Below are positions 1-5,842 of a DNA stretch of 5,842 nucleotides, in pieces. The translations under genes were made by a program, and so were the position numbers. The notes below the pieces were generated by a model. It saw nothing but the letters and a program-made list of their open reading frames with translations, had not been told where the DNA came from and did no database searches. The DNA is taken from assembly GCA_019419405.1 (NCBI GenBank), contig DYAA01000072.1:1-5842 (forward strand), in the 5' to 3' direction. Source of the stretch: Collinsella sp. (lineage in GTDB: Bacteria > Actinomycetota > Coriobacteriia > Coriobacteriales > Coriobacteriaceae). Each line of letters begins with the position of its first letter. Position 1 is the stretch's first letter.

Positions 1-835
1 ATCCGACGCCGCCGACAAGGGTAGCGCCGCCGCCGAGTCCGTCTCCGGCGAGGTGACCTACGACGGCGCCTCCTCGTTCCAGGCTCTCGTCGAGGCCGCT
101 GCCGAGAAGTTCATGGATGCCAACCCCGACGTCTCCGTTTCCGGCTCGGGTAACGGTTCGGGCAAGGGCCTGACCGCTGTTGCCGCCAGCACCGTCACCA
201 TCGGTAACTCCGACGTCTTCGCCGAGACCAAGCTCGAGGCCGACCAGGTCGAGAACCTCGTCGACCATGAGGTCGCCGTCGTGGGCATGGGCCCTGTCGT
301 CTCCAAGAACGTGACGGTCGACGACCTGTCCCTCGAGCAGCTCAAGGGCATCTTCTCCGGCCAGATCACCAACTGGAAGGAGGTCGGCGGCGACGACGCC
401 ACCATCGTTGTTCTCAACCGCAAGGCCGGCTCCGGCACCCGCGCTACCTTCGAGGCCGCCGTCTTTGGCGACGAGGCCGTCGACTTTAAGGGCGACGCCG
501 AGCTCGACAAATCCGGCGACGTCCAGACTCAGATGGGCAGCACCGACAACGCCATCTCCTACCTCGATTTCTCGCATTTCGATGACTCCAAGTTCAACGC
601 CATCAAGGTCGAGGGCGTGGAGCCCAAGAGTGCAAATGTCACCGACGACTCCTTTAAGATCTGGGCTACCGAGCACATGTACTGCGCAAAGGACGCCGAC
701 GAGGCCACCAAGGCCTTCCTGGAGTTCATGCTTTCCGACGACGTCCAGGGCAAGCTCGTCGAGGAGCAGGGCTTTATCCCCGTCTCTGCCATGAAGGTCG
801 TCAAGGACGCCAGCGGCAAGGTCTCTGCTAAATAA
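1..835 (+). CDS. pstS: PstS phosphate-binding protein, 5'-truncated by window edge
   Basis: Substrate-binding protein of the PstSCAB phosphate ABC importer; it captures inorganic phosphate outside the membrane and delivers it to PstC/PstA. The frame (first full codon at 2) is open to the window edge, so the GTG at 53 is an internal valine codon and the true start, with any lipoprotein signal peptide, is upstream. 277 residues are visible. Phosphate-ligand motifs are all present (window residue numbers): GASSF at 22-26, GSGNGSG at 48-54, GNSD at 68-71 (the Asp equivalent to E. coli Asp56), and RKAGSGTR at 140-147, where Arg140, Ser144, Gly145 and Thr146 keep the spacing of E. coli Arg135, Ser139, Gly140 and Thr141. 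The PstS-typical NAISYL (183-188) and GFIPVS (257-262) follow. The first ~17 residues are rich in Ala, Ser, Asp and Gly, like the flexible tether after a lipobox. Codons are more strongly C-ending than in the genes downstream, as expected for the most abundant component. Stop TAA at 833-835. Confidence 0.95.
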   Translation, partial: SDAADKGSAAAESVSGEVTYDGASSFQALVEAAAEKFMDANPDVSVSGSGNGSGKGLTAVAASTVTIGNSDVFAETKLEADQVENLVDHEVAVVGMGPVVSKNVTVDDLSLEQLKGIFSGQITNWKEVGGDDATIVVLNRKAGSGTRATFEAAVFGDEAVDFKGDAELDKSGDVQTQMGSTDNAISYLDFSHFDDSKFNAIKVEGVEPKSANVTDDSFKIWATEHMYCAKDADEATKAFLEFMLSDDVQGKLVEEQGFIPVSAMKVVKDASGKVSAK

Positions 836-846
836 GTAGGCGCCCC

Positions 847-853
847 GGAAAGG
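847..853 (+). promoter_or_regulatory. Ribosome binding site of pstC
   Basis: GGAAAGG lies 6 nt before the ATG at 860. It sits in the 24-nt gap after pstS and supports that start. I see no hairpin in the gap that would separate pstS from pstC. Confidence 0.75.
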
Positions 854-859
854 TTTGCA

Positions 860-1768
860 ATGGCAAAACAGCTGCCAAAGCGCGACCTTGAGAACGTGGG
901 CCTGGGCGTCACGGGCGCGTGCGTAGCGCTCGTGACGCTTGTCGTTGCCGCGCTCATCTTTATGGTCGCCCAAAAGGGCCTCTCGGCTTTTCTCAAGGAC
1001 GGCGTCTCGGTCGTCGAGTTCTTCACCGGCACCAAGTGGGACCTGGCCAACACAGCCGAAAGCGGCCTGCCCTACACCGGCGCCCTGCCCCTGATTGTCA
1101 CCTCGTTTGCGGTCATGGTGCTCTCCACGCTCATCGCGCTGCCCATCGCCATTGGCTCCGCCATCTTTGCAGTCGAGATCCAGCCTAGGTTTGGCTCCAA
1201 GGTCTTTCAGCCGCTTATTGAGCTTTTGACCGGCATTCCCTCAGTCGTCTTTGGCCTCATCGGTTTTCACGTGGTCGTCGGTCTTATGAAGAGCGTTTTC
1301 CACGTGAGCACGGGTCTGGGTATCTTGCCCGGCGCTATCGTGCTGGCAGTCATGATTCTGCCGACGATGACCACGCTTTCGGTCGATGGCCTGCGCGCCG
1401 TGCCCGATAGCTACCGCCAGGGTTCGCTCGCGCTGGGCTACACCCGCTGGCAGACCATCTGGCACGTGGTGCTCAAGTCCGCCATGCCCTCGCTCATGAC
1501 CGCAGTCATCCTTGGCATGACCCGCGCCTTTGGCGAGACGCTCGCCGTGCGCATGGTCATTGGCGGCATCGAGGCCATGCCGACGTCGCTGCTGTCGCCG
1601 GCGTCTACCATCACCACCACGCTCACCACGTCCATGGCGGTCTATGCCGAGGGCTCGGCCCAGGACGACATCCTGTGGGCGCTCGGCCTGCTGCTGATGG
1701 GCATGAGCCTCATCTTTATCCTGATCATCCATCTCATTGGCCGCAAGGGGGCGAAGGCTCGTGGCTAG
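860..1768 (+). CDS. pstC: PstC phosphate ABC transporter permease
   Basis: One of the two inner-membrane permeases of the phosphate importer; it pairs with PstA to form the translocation path. 302 residues, the usual PstC size. Hydrophobic segments that look membrane-spanning lie near residues 15-37, 75-105, 118-143, 155-173, 209-232 and 270-293, giving six. The extracytoplasmic loop between the first two (about 38-73, containing TKWDL) is typical of PstC. The cytoplasmic coupling (EAA) loop that docks on PstB is at about 176-208, with LRAVPDSYRQGSLALGYTRW as its core. The family motif TRAFGETLAV is at 221-230, comparable to the GRAIGETMAV form common in PstC. The ATG at 860 has a good ribosome binding site and no better alternative. 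The gene follows pstS by 24 nt and its last 8 nt overlap pstA. PstC and PstA are paralogous; order after pstS and the TRAFGETLAV motif favour PstC. Confidence 0.95.
   Translation: MAKQLPKRDLENVGLGVTGACVALVTLVVAALIFMVAQKGLSAFLKDGVSVVEFFTGTKWDLANTAESGLPYTGALPLIVTSFAVMVLSTLIALPIAIGSAIFAVEIQPRFGSKVFQPLIELLTGIPSVVFGLIGFHVVVGLMKSVFHVSTGLGILPGAIVLAVMILPTMTTLSVDGLRAVPDSYRQGSLALGYTRWQTIWHVVLKSAMPSLMTAVILGMTRAFGETLAVRMVIGGIEAMPTSLLSPASTITTTLTTSMAVYAEGSAQDDILWALGLLLMGMSLIFILIIHLIGRKGAKARG
1745..1751 (+). promoter_or_regulatory. Ribosome binding site deciding the pstA start
   Basis: AAGGGGG ends 9 nt before the GTG at 1761, inside the last codons of pstC. It favours that GTG over the in-frame TTG at 1737, which has no comparable upstream site. 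Confidence 0.6.
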
Positions 1769-2683
1769 CACGCGCATCCATATCGACGAGGCGAGACTCG
1801 GGCGTGTCCAAAGGCAAGACCGTATCGCCACGGGCGTGCTGACGGCGATTGTCGCCATCGTCATGCTTATCGTCGTCTCCATGGTGGCCTATATCCTGTT
1901 CGAGGGCATCTCGACGCTGTTCCAGCCGGGCTTTCTCACGCAGCCCGCGCGCGCCAACGGAACCCAGGGCGGCGTGCTCTACCAGCTGTTCGACTCGTTC
2001 TATCTGCTGCTGATCACCCTGATCATCTCGGTGCCCATCAGCCTGGGCGGCGCGGTCTTCCTGGTCGAGTACGCGCCCGACGGTCCCATCCGCGACATCG
2101 CCTCCACTGCCATCGAGACGCTGTCTTCACTGCCTTCCATCGTCGTCGGCATGTTCGGATTCCTGGTGTTCTCGGTGCAGCTGGGCTGGAAGTACTCCAT
2201 CATCTCCGGCGCCGTTGCGCTCACCATGTTCAACATCCCCATCCTGGTGCGCGTGATTCAGCAGGCGCTCGAGGACGTGCCGCAGGCCCAGCGCGATGCG
2301 TGCCTGGCTATGGGCCTCACCCGCTGGGAGGCCACACTGCACATCCTGATCCCTGAGGCCATGCCCGCCATCGTGACCGGTATCGTACTTTCGGCCGGAC
2401 GCGTGTTTGGCGAGGCCGCGGCGCTGCTCTTTACCTCGGGCATGAGCTCGCCGGTTCGCCTGAATTTCTTGAGCTTTAACCTGTCGAGCCCCACCTGCGC
2501 CTGGAACGTGTTCCGTCCCGGCGAGTCGCTCGCCGTGCACATCTACAAGATTTACGGCGAGGGCAGCCCCGAGGCCCAGCAGATCGTTTGGGGTACCGCG
2601 GCGCTGCTGATGATCTGCGTGCTGCTGTTTAACGTAATCGCCCGTATCGTGGGCAAGCAACTGGCAAGGAGGATGACGGCCGA

Positions 2684-2687
<4 letters not shown>
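1761..2687 (+). CDS. pstA: PstA phosphate ABC transporter permease
   Basis: Second membrane permease of the phosphate importer, partner of PstC. Read from GTG 1761 it has 308 residues. The frame opens earlier (TTG at 1737), but that would extend the overlap with pstC and add a charged MAARGRRL leader without a ribosome binding site. Likely membrane segments: about 24-48, 79-103, 118-140, 146-166, 199-225 and 275-298. The coupling loop that contacts PstB spans about 167-200 and contains LEDVPQAQRDACLAMGLTRW. The conserved GRVFGEAAALLFT (213-225) is the PstA form (usually GRAIGETAPLLFT). The long extracytoplasmic stretch 227-272, with FNLSSP and SLAVHIYKIY, is also PstA-like. It overlaps pstC by 8 nt and pstB by 4 nt (ATGA), so translation is probably coupled along the operon. 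The substitution of Thr-Ala-Pro by Ala-Ala-Ala in the GET motif region is a mild departure. Confidence 0.94.
2666..2672 (+). promoter_or_regulatory. Ribosome binding site of pstB
   Basis: AAGGAGG, a full Shine-Dalgarno, lies 11 nt before the ATG at 2684, within the end of pstA. The spacing is a little long, but the next in-frame ATG (2693) would be 20 nt away, so 2684 is preferred. Confidence 0.7.
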
Positions 2688-3556
<869 letters not shown>

Positions 3557-3574
3557 TCCGGGACATGCTTGAGG

Positions 3575-3600
3575 CCCGCGGCGGCCACGGTTGCCGCGGG
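3575..3600 (+). other. GC-rich stem-loop just after pstB
   Basis: CCCGCGGC (3575-3582) pairs perfectly with GCCGCGGG (3593-3600). Two G-T pairs and one C-G pair can extend the stem inward to a 4-nt loop. No T run follows, so it is not an intrinsic terminator by itself. Lying 18 nt after the pstB stop and before the real terminator, it could protect the 3' end of the pst mRNA from exonucleases or slow the polymerase; this role is inferred. Confidence 0.55.
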
Positions 3601-3611
3601 ACTGATTGGAG

Positions 3612-3649
3612 AGGCGGGTCATCTCTTGCGGGAGATGGCCCGCCTTTTT
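3612..3649 (+). terminator. Intrinsic terminator of the pst operon
   Basis: A 14-bp stem (3612-3625 with 3632-3645, one G-T wobble at 3619/3638) with a 6-nt loop TTGCGG ends in CCGCC followed directly by TTTTT (3645-3649). The T run is only on the + strand side, so it terminates + strand transcription coming from pstB. Confidence 0.9.
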
Positions 3650-3674
3650 GTGTCGTGTGCTGGTGCGCTTGCCC

Positions 3675-3715
3675 AAAACCACCACGAAGGCGCCCGTCCC
3701 CTTTGTGGTGGTTTT
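3675..3715. terminator. Third long stem-loop, possible backup/bidirectional terminator or uup leader element
   Basis: A 16-bp stem pairs 3675-3690 with 3700-3715 (one G-T wobble at 3686/3704), with a 9-nt loop CGCCCGTCC. The left arm starts with AAAA and the right arm ends with TTTT (3712-3715), so a short U run would follow the GC part of the hairpin on either strand. It lies 25 nt after the pst terminator and 44 nt before the uup ATG. It may back up the pst terminator. If uup transcripts start upstream of it, it would sit in their leader as an attenuator. The sequence alone does not decide. Confidence 0.6.
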
Positions 3716-3718
3716 CGC

Positions 3719-3724
3719 TATCAT
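3719..3724 (+). promoter_or_regulatory. Possible -10 element for uup
   Basis: TATCAT matches five of six bases of the sigma-70-type TATAAT consensus and lies 35 nt before the uup ATG, which would give a leader of about 29 nt. No recognisable -35 hexamer lies 16-18 nt upstream (that position falls in the hairpin loop/right arm) and there is no extended -10 TG. A promoter is expected somewhere after the strong terminator, so this is a weak candidate. Confidence 0.25.
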
Positions 3725-3745
3725 GGAGAACGTTGAATTTCTACG

Positions 3746-3751
3746 AAGGAG
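3746..3751 (+). promoter_or_regulatory. Ribosome binding site deciding the uup start
   Basis: AAGGAG lies 8 nt before the ATG at 3760, ideal spacing. The reading frame is open back to 3565, but that extension crosses two hairpins and the pst terminator, so 3760 is the start. Confidence 0.85.
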
Positions 3752-3759
3752 CAGGGCAT

Positions 3760-5619
3760 ATGGCGATTCTTTTGGGATGCGATTCCGTCAGCCTAGAGTT
3801 TCCCACCAAGCATATTTTCGATAGCGTGACGCTCGGCGTGGGCGAGGGCGACCGCATTGGTATTGTCGGTAAAAACGGCGACGGCAAGTCGACGCTGCTG
3901 AGCGTGCTCGCCGGCACGCTGGAGCCCGATGACGGACGCGTGACGCACCGCCGCGGCATCACGATCGGTCTACTCGGCCAAAAGGACCAGCTTGTCGATA
4001 CCGATACCGTGCATCATGCCGTTGTGGGTGACGCCCCCGAGTACGAGTGGGCGTCGAGCCCCCGTACGCGCCAGATCCTCGCCGGCCTCATTAGCGATGT
4101 GCCCTGGGAGGGCATGGTAGGCGAGCTCTCGGGCGGTCAGCGCCGCCGCGTGGACCTCGCGCGCCTGCTGATCGGCGACTATGACGTGCTCATGCTCGAT
4201 GAGCCCACCAACCATCTGGACATGCGCACCATCAACTGGCTTGCGCGTCACTTAAAGGCCCGCTGGCAGCGCGGTCAGGGCGCGATGCTCGTGGTCACGC
4301 ACGATCGCTGGTTCTTGGACGAGGTCTGCACCAGCATGTGGGAGGTTCACGACGGCCAGGTCGATCCCTTCGAGGGCGGCTATTCGGCATATATCCTGCA
4401 GCGCGTGGAACGCGACCGCATGGCCGCGGTTACCGAGGAGCGCCGTCGCAACATGGCACGTAAGGAGCTCGCGTGGCTGAGCCGCGGTGCCCAGGCGCGC
4501 TCCACCAAGCCCAAGTTTCGCGTGGATGCCGCTCGCGAGCTGATCGCCGACGTGCCGCCCGTGCGTGACGAGCTGGAGCTCAAGCGCCTGGCCGTGAGCC
4601 GCCTGGGCAAGCAGGTTATCGATGTGGTCGACGTGGACGCCGGCTATGCGGATACCGATGGCGCGCCCAAGCAGGTGCTCAACGACGTGACCTGGCTCAT
4701 TGGTGCGGGCGACCGCTATGGTCTTTTGGGCGAGAACGGCGCCGGCAAGTCGACTTTGCTCGACGTGATCCAGGGCAAGATCGCGCCCCTGCGCGGCCGC
4801 GTGAAGATCGGCCAGACGGTGCGCTTTGGCGTGCTGTCGCAGCAGCTCGAGGAGCTCGAACCCTACATGGGCGACACGATCCGCGAGGTGCTCAGCCACT
4901 ATAAGAAGTACTACGTCATTGACGGCAAGGAGACTTCACCCGAGAAGCTCTGCGAGCGTCTGGGCTTTACGACGCAGCAGCTCTGGAGCCGCATCGGCGA
5001 TCTTTCGGGCGGCCAGCGCCGTCGCCTGTCGCTGCTGCTGACGATCCTGGACGAGCCCAACGTGCTCATCCTGGACGAGCCCGGCAACGACCTGGATACC
5101 GACATGCTGGCGATTGTCGAGGACTTGCTGGACGGCTGGCCCGGCACGCTGATTCTGGTGACGCACGACCGCTTTTTGATGGAGCGCGTGACCGACCAGC
5201 AGTGGGCGCTGCTCGACGGCCACCTGACGCATATGCCCGGCGGCGTCGACCAGTACCTGCGCCTGTGCAACGCCACCGCCGAGGGCGAGCCCGTGGGTGC
5301 ACCGAGCGCCAAGGCCGGCACGTTCGACACCGGTGCCGCGGCTGCGACGGCCGATAAGCCCAAGGCGAGCGGTCAGCCCAATGGCCTGTCCAACGCCGAG
5401 CGTCAGAAGCTTCGCCGCGAGGTGAGCTCGCTCGAGCGCAAAATGGAGACGCAGCGCGCCCGCGTTGAGGAGGCCGAGGCAGCAATGGCCCAGGTCGATC
5501 CCACCAACTACACGGCGCTGGGCGAGCAGCAGGCAAAGATCGACGAGGCCCACGCCGCCATGGACGAGTTGGAGATGGCGTGGCTCGAGGCGAGCGAGAA
5601 GCTCGAGGGCGAGGAGTAG
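3760..5619 (+). CDS. uup: ABC-F family ATPase, Uup type
   Basis: Soluble twin-ATPase of the ABC-F family, whose members bind the ribosomal E site and act on translation; Uup orthologues are linked to relief of ribosome stalling, ribosome assembly and, in E. coli, transposon precise excision. 619 residues from ATG 3760; E. coli Uup is of similar length. First ATPase domain: Walker A GKNGDGKST 37-45, LSGGQ 123-127, Walker B with DEPTNHLD 147-154, switch His181. The ABC-F linker (about 208-285) carries the conserved ELAWLSRGAQARSTKPKFRV (236-255). Second domain: Walker A GENGAGKST 324-332, LSGGQ 415-419, DEPGNDLD 439-446, switch His469. Both catalytic Glu (148, 440) are present. A Gly/Ala/Pro-rich hinge (about 507-542) leads to a charged coiled coil (about 543-617), matching the C-terminal domain of Uup. 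No membrane segments and no permease nearby, so not a transporter. The DEPxNDLD form and the coiled coil favour Uup over EttA; an antibiotic-resistance ABC-F is less likely but not excluded. Confidence 0.85.
   Translation: MAILLGCDSVSLEFPTKHIFDSVTLGVGEGDRIGIVGKNGDGKSTLLSVLAGTLEPDDGRVTHRRGITIGLLGQKDQLVDTDTVHHAVVGDAPEYEWASSPRTRQILAGLISDVPWEGMVGELSGGQRRRVDLARLLIGDYDVLMLDEPTNHLDMRTINWLARHLKARWQRGQGAMLVVTHDRWFLDEVCTSMWEVHDGQVDPFEGGYSAYILQRVERDRMAAVTEERRRNMARKELAWLSRGAQARSTKPKFRVDAARELIADVPPVRDELELKRLAVSRLGKQVIDVVDVDAGYADTDGAPKQVLNDVTWLIGAGDRYGLLGENGAGKSTLLDVIQGKIAPLRGRVKIGQTVRFGVLSQQLEELEPYMGDTIREVLSHYKKYYVIDGKETSPEKLCERLGFTTQQLWSRIGDLSGGQRRRLSLLLTILDEPNVLILDEPGNDLDTDMLAIVEDLLDGWPGTLILVTHDRFLMERVTDQQWALLDGHLTHMPGGVDQYLRLCNATAEGEPVGAPSAKAGTFDTGAAAATADKPKASGQPNGLSNAERQKLRREVSSLERKMETQRARVEEAEAAMAQVDPTNYTALGEQQAKIDEAHAAMDELEMAWLEASEKLEGEE
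5612..5616 (+). promoter_or_regulatory. Ribosome binding site of the HAD gene, inside the end of uup
   Basis: AGGAG in the final Glu codons of uup lies 9 nt before the ATG at 5626. It supports that start and suggests translational coupling of the two genes. Confidence 0.65.
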
Positions 5620-5625
5620 GCGAGG

Positions 5626-5842
5626 ATGATCAAGGCCGCGTTTTTCGATATCGACGGCACGTTGCTGAGCTTTAAGACCCATCGGATTCCGGCGTCGGCG
5701 CAGCAGGTGCTCGACAGCTTTCATGAGCAGGGGATTGCGTGCGTGATCGCCACGGGTCGCCCGACCTATCAGATGCCCGATTGGCTGTTCGATCTTGGTT
5801 GGGATGCGTACATCACGCTTTCGGGTCAGCACTGTTTTGATG
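5626..5842 (+). CDS. HAD-superfamily hydrolase, Cof-type, 3'-truncated by window edge
   Basis: Start of a cytoplasmic haloacid-dehalogenase-type phosphatase; only 72 residues are inside the window. Motif I is FFDIDGTLL at residues 6-14, with the nucleophile Asp8 and the general acid/base Asp10, which marks a phosphatase. Motif II is VIATGRP at 40-46 with Thr43. The short gap between motifs I and II and the later ITLSGQHCFD (63-72) resemble the Cof/C2-cap group, which usually reads TxNGxxxxD there; the Asn is Ser66 here. The cap domain, which determines the substrate, and motifs III-IV lie beyond the window, so the substrate cannot be named; Cof-type enzymes act on sugar phosphates, nucleotides or cofactors such as FMN and pyridoxal phosphate. 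It begins 6 nt after uup, with no terminator between, so the two are probably cotranscribed. The frame is open from ATG 5626 to the edge. Confidence 0.88.
   Translation, partial: MIKAAFFDIDGTLLSFKTHRIPASAQQVLDSFHEQGIACVIATGRPTYQMPDWLFDLGWDAYITLSGQHCFD

Noticed and set aside
53..55. GTG as start of pstS
   Set aside because: The frame is open back to the window edge and the preceding residues look like the linker after a lipoprotein signal, so this is an internal Val codon.
839..844. GGCGCC palindrome between pstS and pstC
   Set aside because: It is a 6-bp palindrome without room for a loop, so it cannot form a hairpin, and it is common in GC-rich DNA.
3565..3759. In-frame upstream extension of the ABC-F gene, adding 65 residues
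   Set aside because: It crosses hairpins and the pst terminator, has no ribosome binding site at 3565, its residues (Gly/Arg/Cys/Pro rich) do not resemble an ABC-F N-terminus, and a clear AAGGAG precedes the ATG at 3760.
3760..5619. Reading the twin-ATPase as part of a second transporter or as a resistance determinant
   Set aside because: There are no membrane segments or permease genes beside it, and the C-terminal coiled coil and second-domain motif fit the housekeeping Uup group better than resistance ABC-F proteins; resistance is not excluded but not supported.
4936..5832. Long open frame on the - strand (298 codons) opposite uup and the HAD gene
   Set aside because: It lies opposite two well-supported genes, has a His/Leu/Arg/Ala-rich composition typical of antisense shadows in GC-rich DNA, and shows no recognisable domain.

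Overview
The window holds most of a high-affinity phosphate uptake operon (pstS-pstC-pstA-pstB), a short intergenic region with three stem-loops, an ABC-F ATPase of the Uup type, and the start of a HAD-superfamily hydrolase. All genes are on the + strand. I see no mobile elements, CRISPR arrays, tRNA/rRNA genes or phage genes. The sequence is GC-rich by eye, with strong C/G preference at third codon positions, clear Shine-Dalgarno sites and tightly packed genes. With the protein style, this suggests a high-GC Gram-positive bacterium, perhaps of the Coriobacteriia (Collinsella-like). That assignment is inference from general impression and was not tested by any search.

Positions 1-2687: the 3' part of pstS (periplasmic or lipoprotein-type phosphate-binding protein, 5' end cut by the window edge), then pstC and pstA (the two membrane permeases). 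PstS and PstC are 24 nt apart, PstC and PstA overlap by 8 nt, and PstA and PstB overlap by 4 nt (ATGA), so translation is probably coupled. Positions 2684-3556: pstB, the ATPase, with an extra N-terminal tail of about 40 residues. Together they form the PstSCAB importer: PstS captures phosphate outside, PstC/PstA form the channel, and a PstB dimer drives transport with ATP. No phoU follows pstB, and no Pho-type regulator lies in the window.

Positions 3557-3759 (203 nt) contain no gene. They carry a GC-rich stem-loop, then a textbook intrinsic terminator closing the pst operon, then a third long stem-loop flanked by A and T runs, then a possible weak -10 element and a strong ribosome binding site for the next gene.

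Positions 3760-5619: a 619-residue ABC-F protein with two complete nucleotide-binding domains, the ABC-F linker and a C-terminal coiled coil, which fits Uup best. It has no membrane segments and is a translation/ribosome factor rather than a transporter. Six bases later, at 5626, a HAD (Cof-type) phosphatase gene begins and runs off the window; its ribosome binding site lies inside the last codons of the ABC-F gene. I found no convincing undescribed system. The most interesting items are the stacked hairpins between pstB and uup, the PstB N-terminal tail, and the absence of phoU.
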